From Agelas oroides (Eukaryota > Porifera > Demospongiae > Agelasida > Agelasidae): 64,000 nt of DNA. This document shows, one piece after another, positions 1-9,250 of this stretch (within the stretch, counting starts at the first letter, position 1; each line of letters begins with the position of its first letter). Below the pieces are notes generated by a model, which ran no database searches, was not told the DNA's origin, and saw only the letters and a list, made by a program, of their open reading frames with translations. A program made the position numbers and the translations under genes. The stretch is from the NCBI GenBank assembly GCA_949130485.1, contig OX422189.1:9641992-9705991 (forward strand), in the 5' to 3' direction.

Positions 1-1
1 A

Positions 2-1204
2 AAGCATGAGCACATCAATCTCATACCAGCAGAGGCAGCAAACATTGGTGTTAGAATGGCCTGTGCTGAAGGTATCTCTGACCTCTGTCAAAAGAATGCT
101 GAGTTAATAGTCTTGAATGTGGACCCCACAAAGTGCACAGCAGAGGGGCCTGGAACAAAATTTGCTGAAGTGGACAAGTCAGCCAAGTTTTCAGTACGCA
201 CTGTGTACCAAAATGGGCAGCTCTGTGGAGAAAAGCAAGAAGTTGAAGCAGAGCTAAAATCCCTAGTGACTGATTCTGTTATCCATGCCAAAGTCACCTC
301 CAAAGGGAGAGGAGATTATGAGGTCACTTACACTCTAGAGGTTCGTGGGAGGCACACCCTGATCATTAAGGTGAATGGCACCCAAATTGCTGGCAGTCCA
401 CTTCGAGTTTTTGCAAAGATCCATCCCACTCAGCTAGGGAAGCTAGTCAGGGTCATGGAAGGAGGGAGTATGCCAAAGGGAATAGCACTCAACAGCAAGC
501 AGCAGTTAGTTTTAGCTGAGTTTGGTGGGAAGGTTACAGTGTTGGATAGAGAGGGCAAGAAGGTACAAACAATCACATGTGATAACCTTTCGCGCCCTTA
601 TGGAGTAGCTGTGGACAAAGATGACAATATCTACGTTTCTGACTGGGATAGCGTTTCCCTTCTCAAGTTCAACAAGGAAGGAAAGCTCATGAAAGTAGTT
701 GGACAAAAAGGCACACAACCGGGAGAGTTCAGTAATCTCAGTTTTATCAAGATCTTCAATGACAAACTGTTTGTATGCGATGGTAGGAACCAGAGAGTTC
801 AGATACTGAACACAAAGTTGGAGTATGTGAATAGTTTTGGTTGCCATGGTAATGGAAACAACCCAATTGACATTGCACAGGACAGAGCAGGAAACTTACA
901 TGTGACTGATAGTAGTAATCACCAAGTGCTAGTATTTGACTACAGGGGTCAGTTTTTGTATACTTTCAGTAAGAAGGGTGCTGCCTCCAAAGAACTAACA
1001 TTTCCTCACGGAATCTGTGTTAGTTCTGATCAGTTTATTTATGTATGTGACACGGCGAACAAATGTGTGTCAGTGTTTAAGACAAGTGGCGAGTTTGTGA
1101 CTTCCTTTGGTCAGTTCAGCAAGTGTGATGGTATCATAATCGATGATGATGGTTTTGTATATGTAAGTAATTCTGAACTTACTGGCAATATTACTGTACT
1201 TTGA
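2..1204 (+). CDS. TRIM-NHL gene 1, 3' part (filamin + NHL), cut by window edge
   Basis: The reading frame is open from the first bases to a TGA at 1202-1204 and continues off the left edge, so RING, B-boxes and most of the coiled coil are not visible. What is seen is the end of the coiled coil (KHEHINLIPAE), a filamin/ABP280-type repeat (to about base 420) and six NHL repeats (GVAVDKDDNIYVSD type) forming a predicted six-bladed propeller. In TRIM-NHL proteins this propeller binds RNA or protein partners of the RING ubiquitin ligase. From about base 240 to the stop it is almost identical to gene 2 (constant offset of 6206), while the first ~60 codons of the filamin repeat are clearly different and closer to genes 5 and 7. 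This suggests gene conversion or a duplication breakpoint inside the filamin repeat. Function of this copy is unknown. Confidence 0.9.
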   Translation, partial: KHEHINLIPAEAANIGVRMACAEGISDLCQKNAELIVLNVDPTKCTAEGPGTKFAEVDKSAKFSVRTVYQNGQLCGEKQEVEAELKSLVTDSVIHAKVTSKGRGDYEVTYTLEVRGRHTLIIKVNGTQIAGSPLRVFAKIHPTQLGKLVRVMEGGSMPKGIALNSKQQLVLAEFGGKVTVLDREGKKVQTITCDNLSRPYGVAVDKDDNIYVSDWDSVSLLKFNKEGKLMKVVGQKGTQPGEFSNLSFIKIFNDKLFVCDGRNQRVQILNTKLEYVNSFGCHGNGNNPIDIAQDRAGNLHVTDSSNHQVLVFDYRGQFLYTFSKKGAASKELTFPHGICVSSDQFIYVCDTANKCVSVFKTSGEFVTSFGQFSKCDGIIIDDDGFVYVSNSELTGNITVL

Positions 1205-1649
1205 TAGTATCGTTATTCACCATAGTTGTTGTTGTCATGTGTTACGTCACTATTCCAGCTATACTGCCATTTTCTTGTTTCTCTCAAGGGAAGTCTCATC
1301 CTAATAGCTAGTGAAAACACACTACATCATGATCTCAAACTTCCTGGACTATATGAAATTTAAAACAAGCAGCTTCGTACGTACAGGCTTACTTTTTCTT
1401 ACATTTACATGTACATGTACCTTGTCCCAATCAGGTGTTGGAACTCAACAGCAGATCAATGAGTGCATTGTGTAGCACAGCCACAACCAATTTGTCTCTC
1501 AGCATTCTCAAGCAGAGTTACTAGCTGGCATGCAGATTTATTGCAAAATACAGCATATGAACACAAGTAGGGCATGTACACTGGGATGTTACAAGAATAT
1601 ACTATGGTAAACAGAGCTCCTATAGTCCACAGTTCGTGCTTCTTGGTGC
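1205..1649. other. Intergenic spacer, no gene seen
   Basis: This is the 3' flank of gene 1. It is repeated almost base for base after gene 2 at 7411-7852. I see no coding signal. Confidence 0.5.
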
Positions 1650-2234
1650 ATCTGTTCCACGGGTACCATACAACATCTATGTGTCTGACTGGAGTAATTC
1701 CACACTTTCTCAAGTTCAGCAAAGAAGGGAGCTCATGAAAACAGTTGTGACGAAAGGGCATACAACCGAGAGAGTTCAAGAGTGTCAGTTTAATCACTAT
1801 AATTATGTGTGTGATCGTGGGAACAACAGAGTTCAAATACTAAACACAGAGTTGGAGTACATGAGCCGTTTTGGTTGCCATGGTGATGGAGATGGTCAAC
1901 TTAACAGGCCAAATGACATTGCTGAGGACAAGGTTGGGAATTTGTACATTACTGATAGGGGCAATAACTGTGTGCACGTTTTTGACTGCAAGGGACAGTT
2001 TTTATTGACTTTGAGTGAGAAGGGTACTACTTCCAAACAACTAAGGAGCACTTGCGGCATCTGTGTACCAGCTTGTTTATATGTGTGAATCTTCTGTGTT
2101 AGTGTTTATGACAAGTGGAGAGTTTGTGACCTCCTTTGGTCAGTTCAATGACCCTGCTTGTATTGTAGTTGATTGTGATGGTTTTGTATATGTGAGCGAC
2201 TTTGTACTAGCTGGCAAAGTTGTCATAGTTTGAG
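1650..2234 (+). pseudogene. NHL-only relic (copy 1)
   Basis: This is an NHL propeller fragment without RING, B-box or filamin. It starts inside NHL repeat 2 (NIYVSDWSNSTL), runs open to a stop at 2086-2088, and the NHL signal resumes in another frame (SGEFVTSFGQF to a TGA at 2232-2234). The part coding the third repeat has lost several residues. It is near-identical to the relic at 7853-8437. It is most simply the decayed 3' end of an older TRIM-NHL copy that was later duplicated with its neighbour. Confidence 0.8.
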
Positions 2235-2502
2235 CGATTATGAACATTTCTCATTATACAATCACGACTGTCCAGATTGTGAGTGTCTAGCAAGGCACAT
2301 GTGTGTATACCTGTCAACATACACCAGCAATGCAGTGCATTCACCTGGATTTAATCACAAGCTGTAACACATGCTGTAGCCTTATTCCAGCCAGTGCATA
2401 TCTTCACAAGGCCGGGTGTTTGCTGCCTTTTTGTGTGGTACTTATATATATACTTGCAGTATGTGAACTCAAGATGTAGGAGGTGAATGTAATGCTATTA
2501 TG

Positions 2503-2962
2503 CTACAAAGAATGAAACTCTTCTAGTCCACTGCCACACAGCTCTGATGCTTCTCTGTGCATCCACTCTGTTGGTGCCAGAGCAGAGATGCCAGCAACCA
2601 TCTTTTTGATGATGGTGGAGAGGAGGGCCGGACACTTTGGGTGGTTGGCTGCATAGTCTGCTGACATCCTCAGATCTGAGAAGACAACTCTGTGGTCAGA
2701 TGGGGGAGAAGGAGGGAGTGAGAGGAAAAGAGGGTAGGAAGAGAGGGTGGAGGGAGTGAGGAAGGGAAGAATTGAGTGAGAAAAGAGTGTGTAAAGACTA
2801 TAACATTGCTCTCACTCACCTTTGCCTCTCCCTCTCCTCTCCCTTGCCACTCCCCCCCCCCCCCCCCCCTCCCTCACCTAACAGATATGGATTTCTCCAA
2901 GAGCAGTAGCGCAATCTTAGGAAGTGATAGTAGAGAACAGAAGCCAGAATGAACTTAACCCC
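2503..2962 (-). pseudogene. Orphan TMEM33 last two exons (copy 1)
   Basis: On the minus strand, 2962-2878 and 2689-2503 match the penultimate and last exons of the TMEM33 gene at 48932-57962, including the splice sites (ctctccag acceptor, GTGAGG donor, cacag acceptor). The encoded text is the TMEM33 C-terminus (HFLRLRYCS, then [16 protein letters not shown] and ISALAPTE). The penultimate exon carries a 2-base insertion relative to the other copies and the usual stop is altered, so the reading frame runs about ten residues further. No upstream TMEM33 exons are nearby, so this is a hitch-hiking fragment of the tandem duplication. The intron holds GGGA-rich DNA and a C tract at about 2852-2869. 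Confidence 0.8.
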
Positions 2963-3007
2963 TGGAGAGAGAGGGAAGGTAATCAAAACAAAAAGGTAAA
3001 ATCAGGC

Positions 3008-3056
3008 TAGTTGATTGATGTCATAAAGGTATCATTATTGATTCGTTACAACACCT
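3008..3056. other. Micro-inverted segment at a relic junction
   Basis: The roughly 40 bp reading TGATGTCATAAAGGTATC and onward are the reverse complement of the sequence at about 13681-13722. There, as in copies near 25160 and 50395, the segment sits in the opposite orientation and is followed by several hundred further bases. Here the inverted piece joins directly to the NHL relic, so inversion and deletion coincide. Confidence 0.65.
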
Positions 3057-3837
3057 ACCGAGTTTGGTGAGCCTGTCAGGGTGGTGGAAGGAGTGGTCGA
3101 CCCATGGGAGATAGCGCTCAATTGCAAGCAGCAGTTAGTTGTAGCTGAGTGGGATAGGAAGGTGTCTGTGTTTAATAAAGAAGTGGTAAAGGTACAAACA
3201 ATCTCACATGAGAAGCTTTTACACCCTGCTGGAGTAGCTGTGGATGAAGATGACAATATCTATGTGACAGACAGTGGTAACTCCACACTTTTCAAGTTCA
3301 GCAGGGAAGGGAAGCTCATGAAAGCAGTTGGACGAAAAGGCACACGACCAGGAGAGTTCAACAATCCCAGTTTCATCAAGGTCATCAATGATAGACTGTA
3401 CGTGTGTGATAGTGGCAACCACAGAGTTCAACTACTGAGCACAGAGTTGGTGCATATGAATAGCTTTGGTAGCTATGGTGATAGAGAGGGTCGGTTTACC
3501 AAACCAACTGACATTGCCCAGGATGGAGCAGGAAATTTGTATGTGACTGATACTAACAATGATCGTGTACAAGTCTTTGACTGCAAGGGACGGTTTTTGT
3601 CTGCTTTCAGTAGAAAGGAGGCTGCTTCTAAACGACTAGACTGTCCTTATGGAATCTATGTTCGGTTCTGATCAGGTGGTTTATGTATGTGACAAGAACA
3701 ACAATTGTGTGTCAGTATTTCAGACAAGTGGAGAGTTTGTGACCTCCTTTGGTGAGCTCAGTAGCCCTGGAGGTATTGAAGATGGTTTTGTATATGTGAG
3801 CAACTTTGCAGGAGTAGGCAAAATTGTTATACTTTAA
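3051..3837 (+). pseudogene. NHL-only relic (copy 2)
   Basis: It encodes most of an NHL propeller, starting at PTEFGEPVRVVEG, which equals the filamin-NHL junction of intact genes. There is no start codon or upstream domain. One extra base near 3660 shifts the frame. The NHL text continues in the ORF ending TTTAA at 3835-3837, and a few residues are missing near the end (GGIEDGFVY). A close paralogue lies at 14085-15066. It is regarded as a decayed 3' half of a TRIM-NHL gene. Confidence 0.8.
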
Positions 3838-3957
3838 CATTTGTACTGTATATTTCTTATCATTGTAACAAATAAATGACTGGCTCAGTGAGTATGAGTG
3901 TCCATGCATGCAAAGCATACACGTGAGTATGACTCTTGTACACTGCAATGCTACACT

Positions 3958-4269
3958 TAGTCTTGTCCCCAGACCACACCCTCTCATGGGTCTGTTTAAC
4001 CACATCCAATTTCTTGAGCTAGTGCACACTCTTGTGACAGTGTCACCTATAGCAACATTTTAAAAAATTTGCACCAAAACTGGTCAAAAAAGGTACGGAT
4101 ATAGTGTTGAACATTTTTTTTTACTGCTGTAAGGGAAGTGCTTTGTAACAAGTTCCAATCTCGCAATCTCATTGGTTCTTACCACTTTTTGGGAATAACC
4201 CAAGAAATTAGACTTCATTCACCAGACCATTTCTTGCCGGGAGGCGCACACGGGATGAACATGAGACTA
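3958..4269. mobile_element. Fold-back MITE with TAGTCTYG ends (copy 1)
   Basis: A 312-bp unit with inverted ends (TAGTCTTGTCCCCAG and GAGACTA). It is repeated at 15184-16007 and 51671-51982. Flanks TGCTACACT and TACTACACT suggest a 9-bp target duplication with one change. It is non-coding. Confidence 0.7.
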
Positions 4270-5067
4270 TACTACACTGTCCATTTTCACACAGAAACCT
4301 TGGAACTGGGTCCACAAAGAACTGTAGAACCTACATACCTGAAGTCTATAATTATGCATTCATGTAGTACAGCCTTCCAGTTACAATCCTTGCTTCTTAG
4401 CCCATGCAGTCCATTGTGGCAGAACCCCAGTTTTCATCCTCCTGCCCACATGTGCAGCCATGGTCTCTTCTTCTGGATCAGAATCTTGTCCTGTGAAGTA
4501 TTTTAAGCATTAAGACTTTCTATAACTTCCTGTGGTAGCTGTATGGAACAACTTCTTGTGAAAATATGGAAAAATATAACCCACCTCTTACTATATAGAC
4601 TAACAGATTAACATCTTTGGTGCTTAGGACTTCTTGCCTCACGTTGGAAATAAAGAGATGTAGGTATGTGTTTTGAGGTGAAATAGAGGGAAGTGAAAAG
4701 TTCTAACTAACCGCAATACTGGGATACCAGCTACAGTTTCTCCATCTGTTGTGAAAAGTGGTTGAGGCAGGTACAGAGAAGGTAGGACATATCATGCATG
4801 GCATGCTTTCATAAGTACACCATCCAAATCTTTGAGGTGGTCAAGGAAAGCTTGCTGGCAAATTTAGAAGCAGAAACCTGTCTCACCCTGGTCACGCTGA
4901 TGTTTTCTTCTTTCCTGTTGGATTTCACCAGTGGGGTCTGGCAGGTTCTGCTTGCCACAAGAAGAAGTAATTAAGTTCTCTGTATCTGAACCATGGGCCC
5001 TCTTTCTGAAATCAAAGCTAAGTTAATCTTGCAAAGCACTTGTAAGCGGCACCATGCAGTAAGCATA
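4270..5067. other. Duplicated upstream spacer of gene 2
   Basis: Near-identical to 16008-16970, upstream of gene 3. I see no gene. It shows that the duplication unit includes the whole 5' flank. Confidence 0.6.
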
Positions 5068-5070
5068 TTC

Positions 5071-5208
5071 AGTTTGCACATGCGCACTAGATAAGGTGGG
5101 TGGAGCAGCAGTCGCATTTTTTGTTTGCGCCATTTTTACTTACCCTCTTTTTACCGAAGGCGAAGACTAGGCCTTTCTTTTTTGCCTTGAAAAGAAGCTG
5201 CATTTGCG
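5071..5208 (+). promoter_or_regulatory. Shared TRIM-NHL promoter block, gene 2
   Basis: CACATGCGCA (5077-5086, NRF1-like) is followed by GGTGGGTGGAGC, then GCGCCATTTTTAC (YY1-like core in reverse) and a pyrimidine tract before the ATG. The same order occurs before genes 3, 4, 5, 6 and 7. Factor names are inferred from motif similarity. Confidence 0.6.
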
Positions 5209-7410
5209 ATGGCGGAGGCTCCGGACGTGATGGAGAAGGGGTTGGAAAAGCTGGAGGAAGAGATCACCTGCCCCGTTTGTCAGGAGCACTTCCGCGACCC
5301 CAAGATCCTCCCTTGCCTCCACTACTACTGCAAGGAGTGCGTCCGACAACTGGCCCTCCGAGCAGGGACCAACCGCCCCTTTGCGTGTCCGGAATGCCGA
5401 AAGGAAACAGTTTTGCCTCAAAATGACCCCGGTCAACTGCCCACGGCGTTTTTCGTCAACCGAATGAAAGAGCTCCACGCAAACATGGAGAAAGCGCAAG
5501 GAAAGTCGGAAGCTGTTTGCGAAATGTGTTCTGGAGCGAAGGTGGAAGCGTTTTGTCGTCAGTGTACCTACTTTATCTGCAGCGATTGCGTGAGATCGCA
5601 CAGTAAGATGAAGGTATTCGCTGGTCACAATGTTGTGACACTTCAGGAGCTGAAAGAGGGCGGGGCTAAAGTGATTCCGCTGAAAGAAGCCCCGCCCTCG
5701 ATGTGCAAAGACCACGATGAACAGTTGAAGATCTACTGTTTTGATTGTAATTGCCTCATTTGTCGAGATTGTATCATTCGTGACCATGCAGGACACACAT
5801 TTGAGTTCGTGAAGAAATCTGCCCCTCAGTACAAGAAAGCACGCAAAGAGAGTTTGGCACCACTTGAGAAGATCCAAACCAACATCTCGGCTGCTACCAG
5901 GGAGGTGGAGAAGGTTGAAAGGGAGGTTTCTGAGCAACATAAGGTCATTGCAGGCACAATAGAGCAATCGTTCAAGCAACTTCATGAAATCCTACGCAAG
6001 CGAGAGAAGCAACTGCTGGACAGAGCGTCTGAATTGAAGCAGCAAAAGCTGGACAACCTGGGAGCACAGAAGAAAGGCTTCGCACTAGCCACCAGTGAGA
6101 TTCAAGATCTTGTGGAGTTTGTCGAGCGCAGTGTTGAAAATGCAACTGACGAAGAATTCATGTCATTGCAGCAACACATTCAAGAGCACATTCAAGAGCA
6201 GTGTGCAAAGCATGAGCGCATCAATCTCGTACCAGCAGAGGTGGCAAATGTTGGTGTTAGAGTGGCCTGTGCTGAAGGTATCTCTGACCTCTGTCAAAAG
6301 AATGCTAATATTATAGTGTTGCCAGCAGACCCACACAAGTGCACAGCAGAGGGGCCTGGGACAGAAGTTGCTGAAGTCGGCAAGGCAGCCCAGTTCACAG
6401 TCCGCACTGTGTACCAAAATGGCCAGCTCTGTGGAGAACAGCAAGAAGTTGAAGCAGAGCTAAAATCCCTAGTGACTGATTCTGTTATCCATGCCAAAGT
6501 CACCTCCAAAGGGAGAGGAGATTATGAGGTCACTTACACTCTAGAGGTTCGTGGGAGGCACACCCTGATCATTAAGGTGAATGGCACCCAAATTGCTGGC
6601 AGTCCACTTCGAGTTTTTGCAAAGATCCATCCCACTCAGCTAGGGAAGCTAGTCAGGGTCATGGAAGGAGGGAGTATGCCAAAGGGAATAGCACTCAACA
6701 GCAAGCAGCAGTTAGTTTTAGCTGAGTTTGGTGGGAAGGTTACAGTGTTGGATAGAGAGGGCAAGAAGGTACAAACAATCACATGTGATAACCTTTCGCG
6801 CCCTACTGGAGTAGCTGTGGACAAAGATGACAATATCTACGTTTCTGACTGGGATAACGTTTCCCTTCTCAAGTTCAACAAGGAAGGAAAGCTCATGAAA
6901 GTAGTTGGACAAAGAGGCACACAACCGGGAGAGTTCAATAATCTCAGTTTTATCAAGATCTTCAATGACAAACTGTTTGTATGCGATGGTAGGAACCAGA
7001 GAGTTCAGATACTGAACACAAAGTTGGAGTATGTGAATAGTTTTGGTTGCCATGGTAATGGAAACAACCCAATTGACATTGCACAGGACAGAGCAGGAAA
7101 CTTACATGTGACTGATAGTAGAAATAACCAAGTGCTAGTATTTGACTACAGGGGTCAGTTTTTGTATACTTTCAGTAAGAAGGGTGCTGCCTCCAAAGAA
7201 CTAACATTTCCTCATGGAATCTGTGTTAGTTCTGATCAGTTTATTTATGTATGTGACACGGCGAACGAATGTGTGTCAGTGTTTAAGACAAGTGGCGAGT
7301 TTGTGACTTCCTTTGGTCAGTTCAGCAAGTGTGATGGTATCATAATCGATGATGATGGTTTTGTATATGTAAGTAATTCTGAACTTACTGGCAATATTAC
7401 TGTACTTTGA
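5209..7410 (+). CDS. TRIM-NHL protein, gene 2 (intact)
   Basis: Uninterrupted 733-codon single-exon ORF. Residues 21-63 are a C3HC4 RING (CPVCQEHF, CLHYYCKEC, CPEC), the expected E2-binding ubiquitin-ligase module. B-box1 is at 104-140 (CEMC, CRQC) and B-box2 at 166-196 (CKDHDEQLKIYC, CRDC, DHAGH). A coiled coil spans about 215-340, a filamin/ABP280 repeat about 370-470 (SPLRVFAKIHP end), and six NHL repeats 480-733. Domain order and length match animal TRIM2/TRIM3/TRIM71-type proteins, which act as cytoplasmic E3 ligases or RNA regulators. The start is the first ATG after the shared promoter, and GCGATGGCGG is conserved among paralogues. It is one of a tandem family, so one-to-one orthology with a named TRIM cannot be claimed. 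Confidence 0.93.
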   Translation: MAEAPDVMEKGLEKLEEEITCPVCQEHFRDPKILPCLHYYCKECVRQLALRAGTNRPFACPECRKETVLPQNDPGQLPTAFFVNRMKELHANMEKAQGKSEAVCEMCSGAKVEAFCRQCTYFICSDCVRSHSKMKVFAGHNVVTLQELKEGGAKVIPLKEAPPSMCKDHDEQLKIYCFDCNCLICRDCIIRDHAGHTFEFVKKSAPQYKKARKESLAPLEKIQTNISAATREVEKVEREVSEQHKVIAGTIEQSFKQLHEILRKREKQLLDRASELKQQKLDNLGAQKKGFALATSEIQDLVEFVERSVENATDEEFMSLQQHIQEHIQEQCAKHERINLVPAEVANVGVRVACAEGISDLCQKNANIIVLPADPHKCTAEGPGTEVAEVGKAAQFTVRTVYQNGQLCGEQQEVEAELKSLVTDSVIHAKVTSKGRGDYEVTYTLEVRGRHTLIIKVNGTQIAGSPLRVFAKIHPTQLGKLVRVMEGGSMPKGIALNSKQQLVLAEFGGKVTVLDREGKKVQTITCDNLSRPTGVAVDKDDNIYVSDWDNVSLLKFNKEGKLMKVVGQRGTQPGEFNNLSFIKIFNDKLFVCDGRNQRVQILNTKLEYVNSFGCHGNGNNPIDIAQDRAGNLHVTDSRNNQVLVFDYRGQFLYTFSKKGAASKELTFPHGICVSSDQFIYVCDTANECVSVFKTSGEFVTSFGQFSKCDGIIIDDDGFVYVSNSELTGNITVL

Positions 7411-7852
7411 TAGTATCATTATTCACCATAGTTGTTGTTATGTGTTACGTCACTATTCCAGCTATACTGCCATTTTCTTGTTTCTCTCAAGGGAAGTCTC
7501 ATCCTAATAGCTAGTGAAAACACACTACATCATGATCTCAAACTTCCTGGACTATATGAAATTTAAAACAAGCAGCTTCGTACGTACAGGCTTACTTTTT
7601 CTTACATTTACATGTACATGTACCTTGTCCCAATCAGGTGTTGGAACTCAACAGCAGATTAATGAGTGCATTGTGTAGCACAGCCACAACCAATTTGTCT
7701 CTCAGCATTCTCAAGCAGAGTTACTAGCTGGCATGCAGATTTATTGCAAAATACAGCATATGAACACAAGTAGGGCATGTACACTGGGATGTTACAAGAA
7801 TATACTATGGTAAACAGAGCTCCTATAGTCCACAGTTTGTGCTTCTTGGTGC

Positions 7853-8437
7853 ATCTTTTCCACGGGTACCATACAACATCTATGTGTTTGACTGGAGTAA
7901 CTCCACACTTTTTCAAGTTCAGCAAAGAAGGGAGCTCATGAAAACAGTTGTGACGAAAGGACATACAACCGAGAGAGTTCAAGAGTGTCAGTTTAATCAC
8001 TATAATTATGTGTGTGATCGTGGGAACAACAGAGTTCAAATACTAAACACAGAGTTGGAGTACATGAGCCGTTTTGGTTGCCATGGTGATGGAGATGGTC
8101 AACTTAACAGGCCAAATGACATTGCTGAGGACAAGGTTGGGAATTTGTACATTACTGATAGGGGCAATAACTGTGTGCACGTTTTTGACTGCAAGGGACA
8201 GTTTTTATCGACTTTGAGTGAGAAGGGTACTACTTCCAAACAACTAAGGAGCACTTGCGGCATCTGTGTACCAGCTTGTTTATATGTGTGAATCTTCTGT
8301 GTTAGTGTTTATGACAAGTGGAGAGTTTGTGACCTCCTTTGGTCAGTTCAATGACCCTGCTTGTATTGTAGTTGATTGTGATGGTTTTGTATATGTGAGC
8401 GACTTTGTACTAGCTGGCAAAGTTGTCATAGTTTGAG
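7853..8437 (+). pseudogene. NHL-only relic (copy 3)
   Basis: Near-identical duplicate of the relic at 1650-2234 (offset 6203), with the same frame break after 8289 and the same final TGA. Sharing the lesions shows that the relic was already broken before the ~6.2 kb duplication that made genes 1 and 2. Confidence 0.8.
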
Positions 8438-8991
8438 CGATTATGAACATTTCTCATTATACAATCACGACTGTCCAGATTGTGAGTGTCTAGCAAGGCA
8501 CATGTGTGTATACCTGTCAACATACACCAGCAATGCAGTGCATTCACCTAGATTTAATCACAAGCTGTAACACATGCTGTAGCCTTATTCCAGCCAGTGC
8601 ATATGTTCACAAGGTCGGGCGTTTGCTGCCTTTTTGTGTGGTACTTATATATATACTTGCAGTATGTGAACTCAAGATGTAGGAGGTGAATGTAATGCTA
8701 TTATGCTACAAAGAATGAAACTCTTCTAGTCCACTGCCACACAGCTCTGATGCTTCTCTGTGCATCCACTCTGTTGGTGCCAGAGCAGAGATGCCAGCAA
8801 CCATCTTTTTGATGATGGTGGAGAGGAGGGCTGGACACTTTGGGTGGTTGGCTGCGTAGTCTGCTGACATCCTCAGATCTGAGAAGACAACTCTGTGGTG
8901 AGAGTGAGGGGGGGAGGGAGGGAGTGAGAGGAAAAGAGGGTAGGAAGAGAGGGTGGAGGGAGTGAGGAAGGTAAGAATTGAGTGAGAAAAG

Positions 8992-9228
8992 TGTGATGTA
9001 CTGTTGAACTAGTGTAGCATATCTGTTCTGTAAGCTGTTATGGTTTTGTATCATGACTGCGCATGCGTGGTTTTTAGTACCTTTTAATGTGGTTTTGTTT
9101 GTTCAGTCATATAATGTTGGTGCACCATGTTTTATCTCAGTTGTGACCTATATGCCTTTATGGTGAGATTAATAAGTGTTGAGTGATTGCGCGCACAGCC
9201 GACCATAAAGGAACCCAAGAACCTCACA
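8992..9228 (+). repeat. 5' LTR of gypsy element
   Basis: Begins TGTGATGTACTG and ends ACCTCACA. It contains TGCGCATGCG, a perfect-looking NRF1-type motif that echoes the host TRIM promoter motif. It is nearly identical to the 3' LTR. Confidence 0.93.
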
Positions 9229-9250
9229 ATTGGCGACGAGGGTGAACGAT

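Noticed and set aside
512-847. Minus-strand ORFs antisense to NHL repeats, seen in every copy
   Set aside because: They recur because the sense sequence is conserved; they have no recognisable domain and look like codon shadows.
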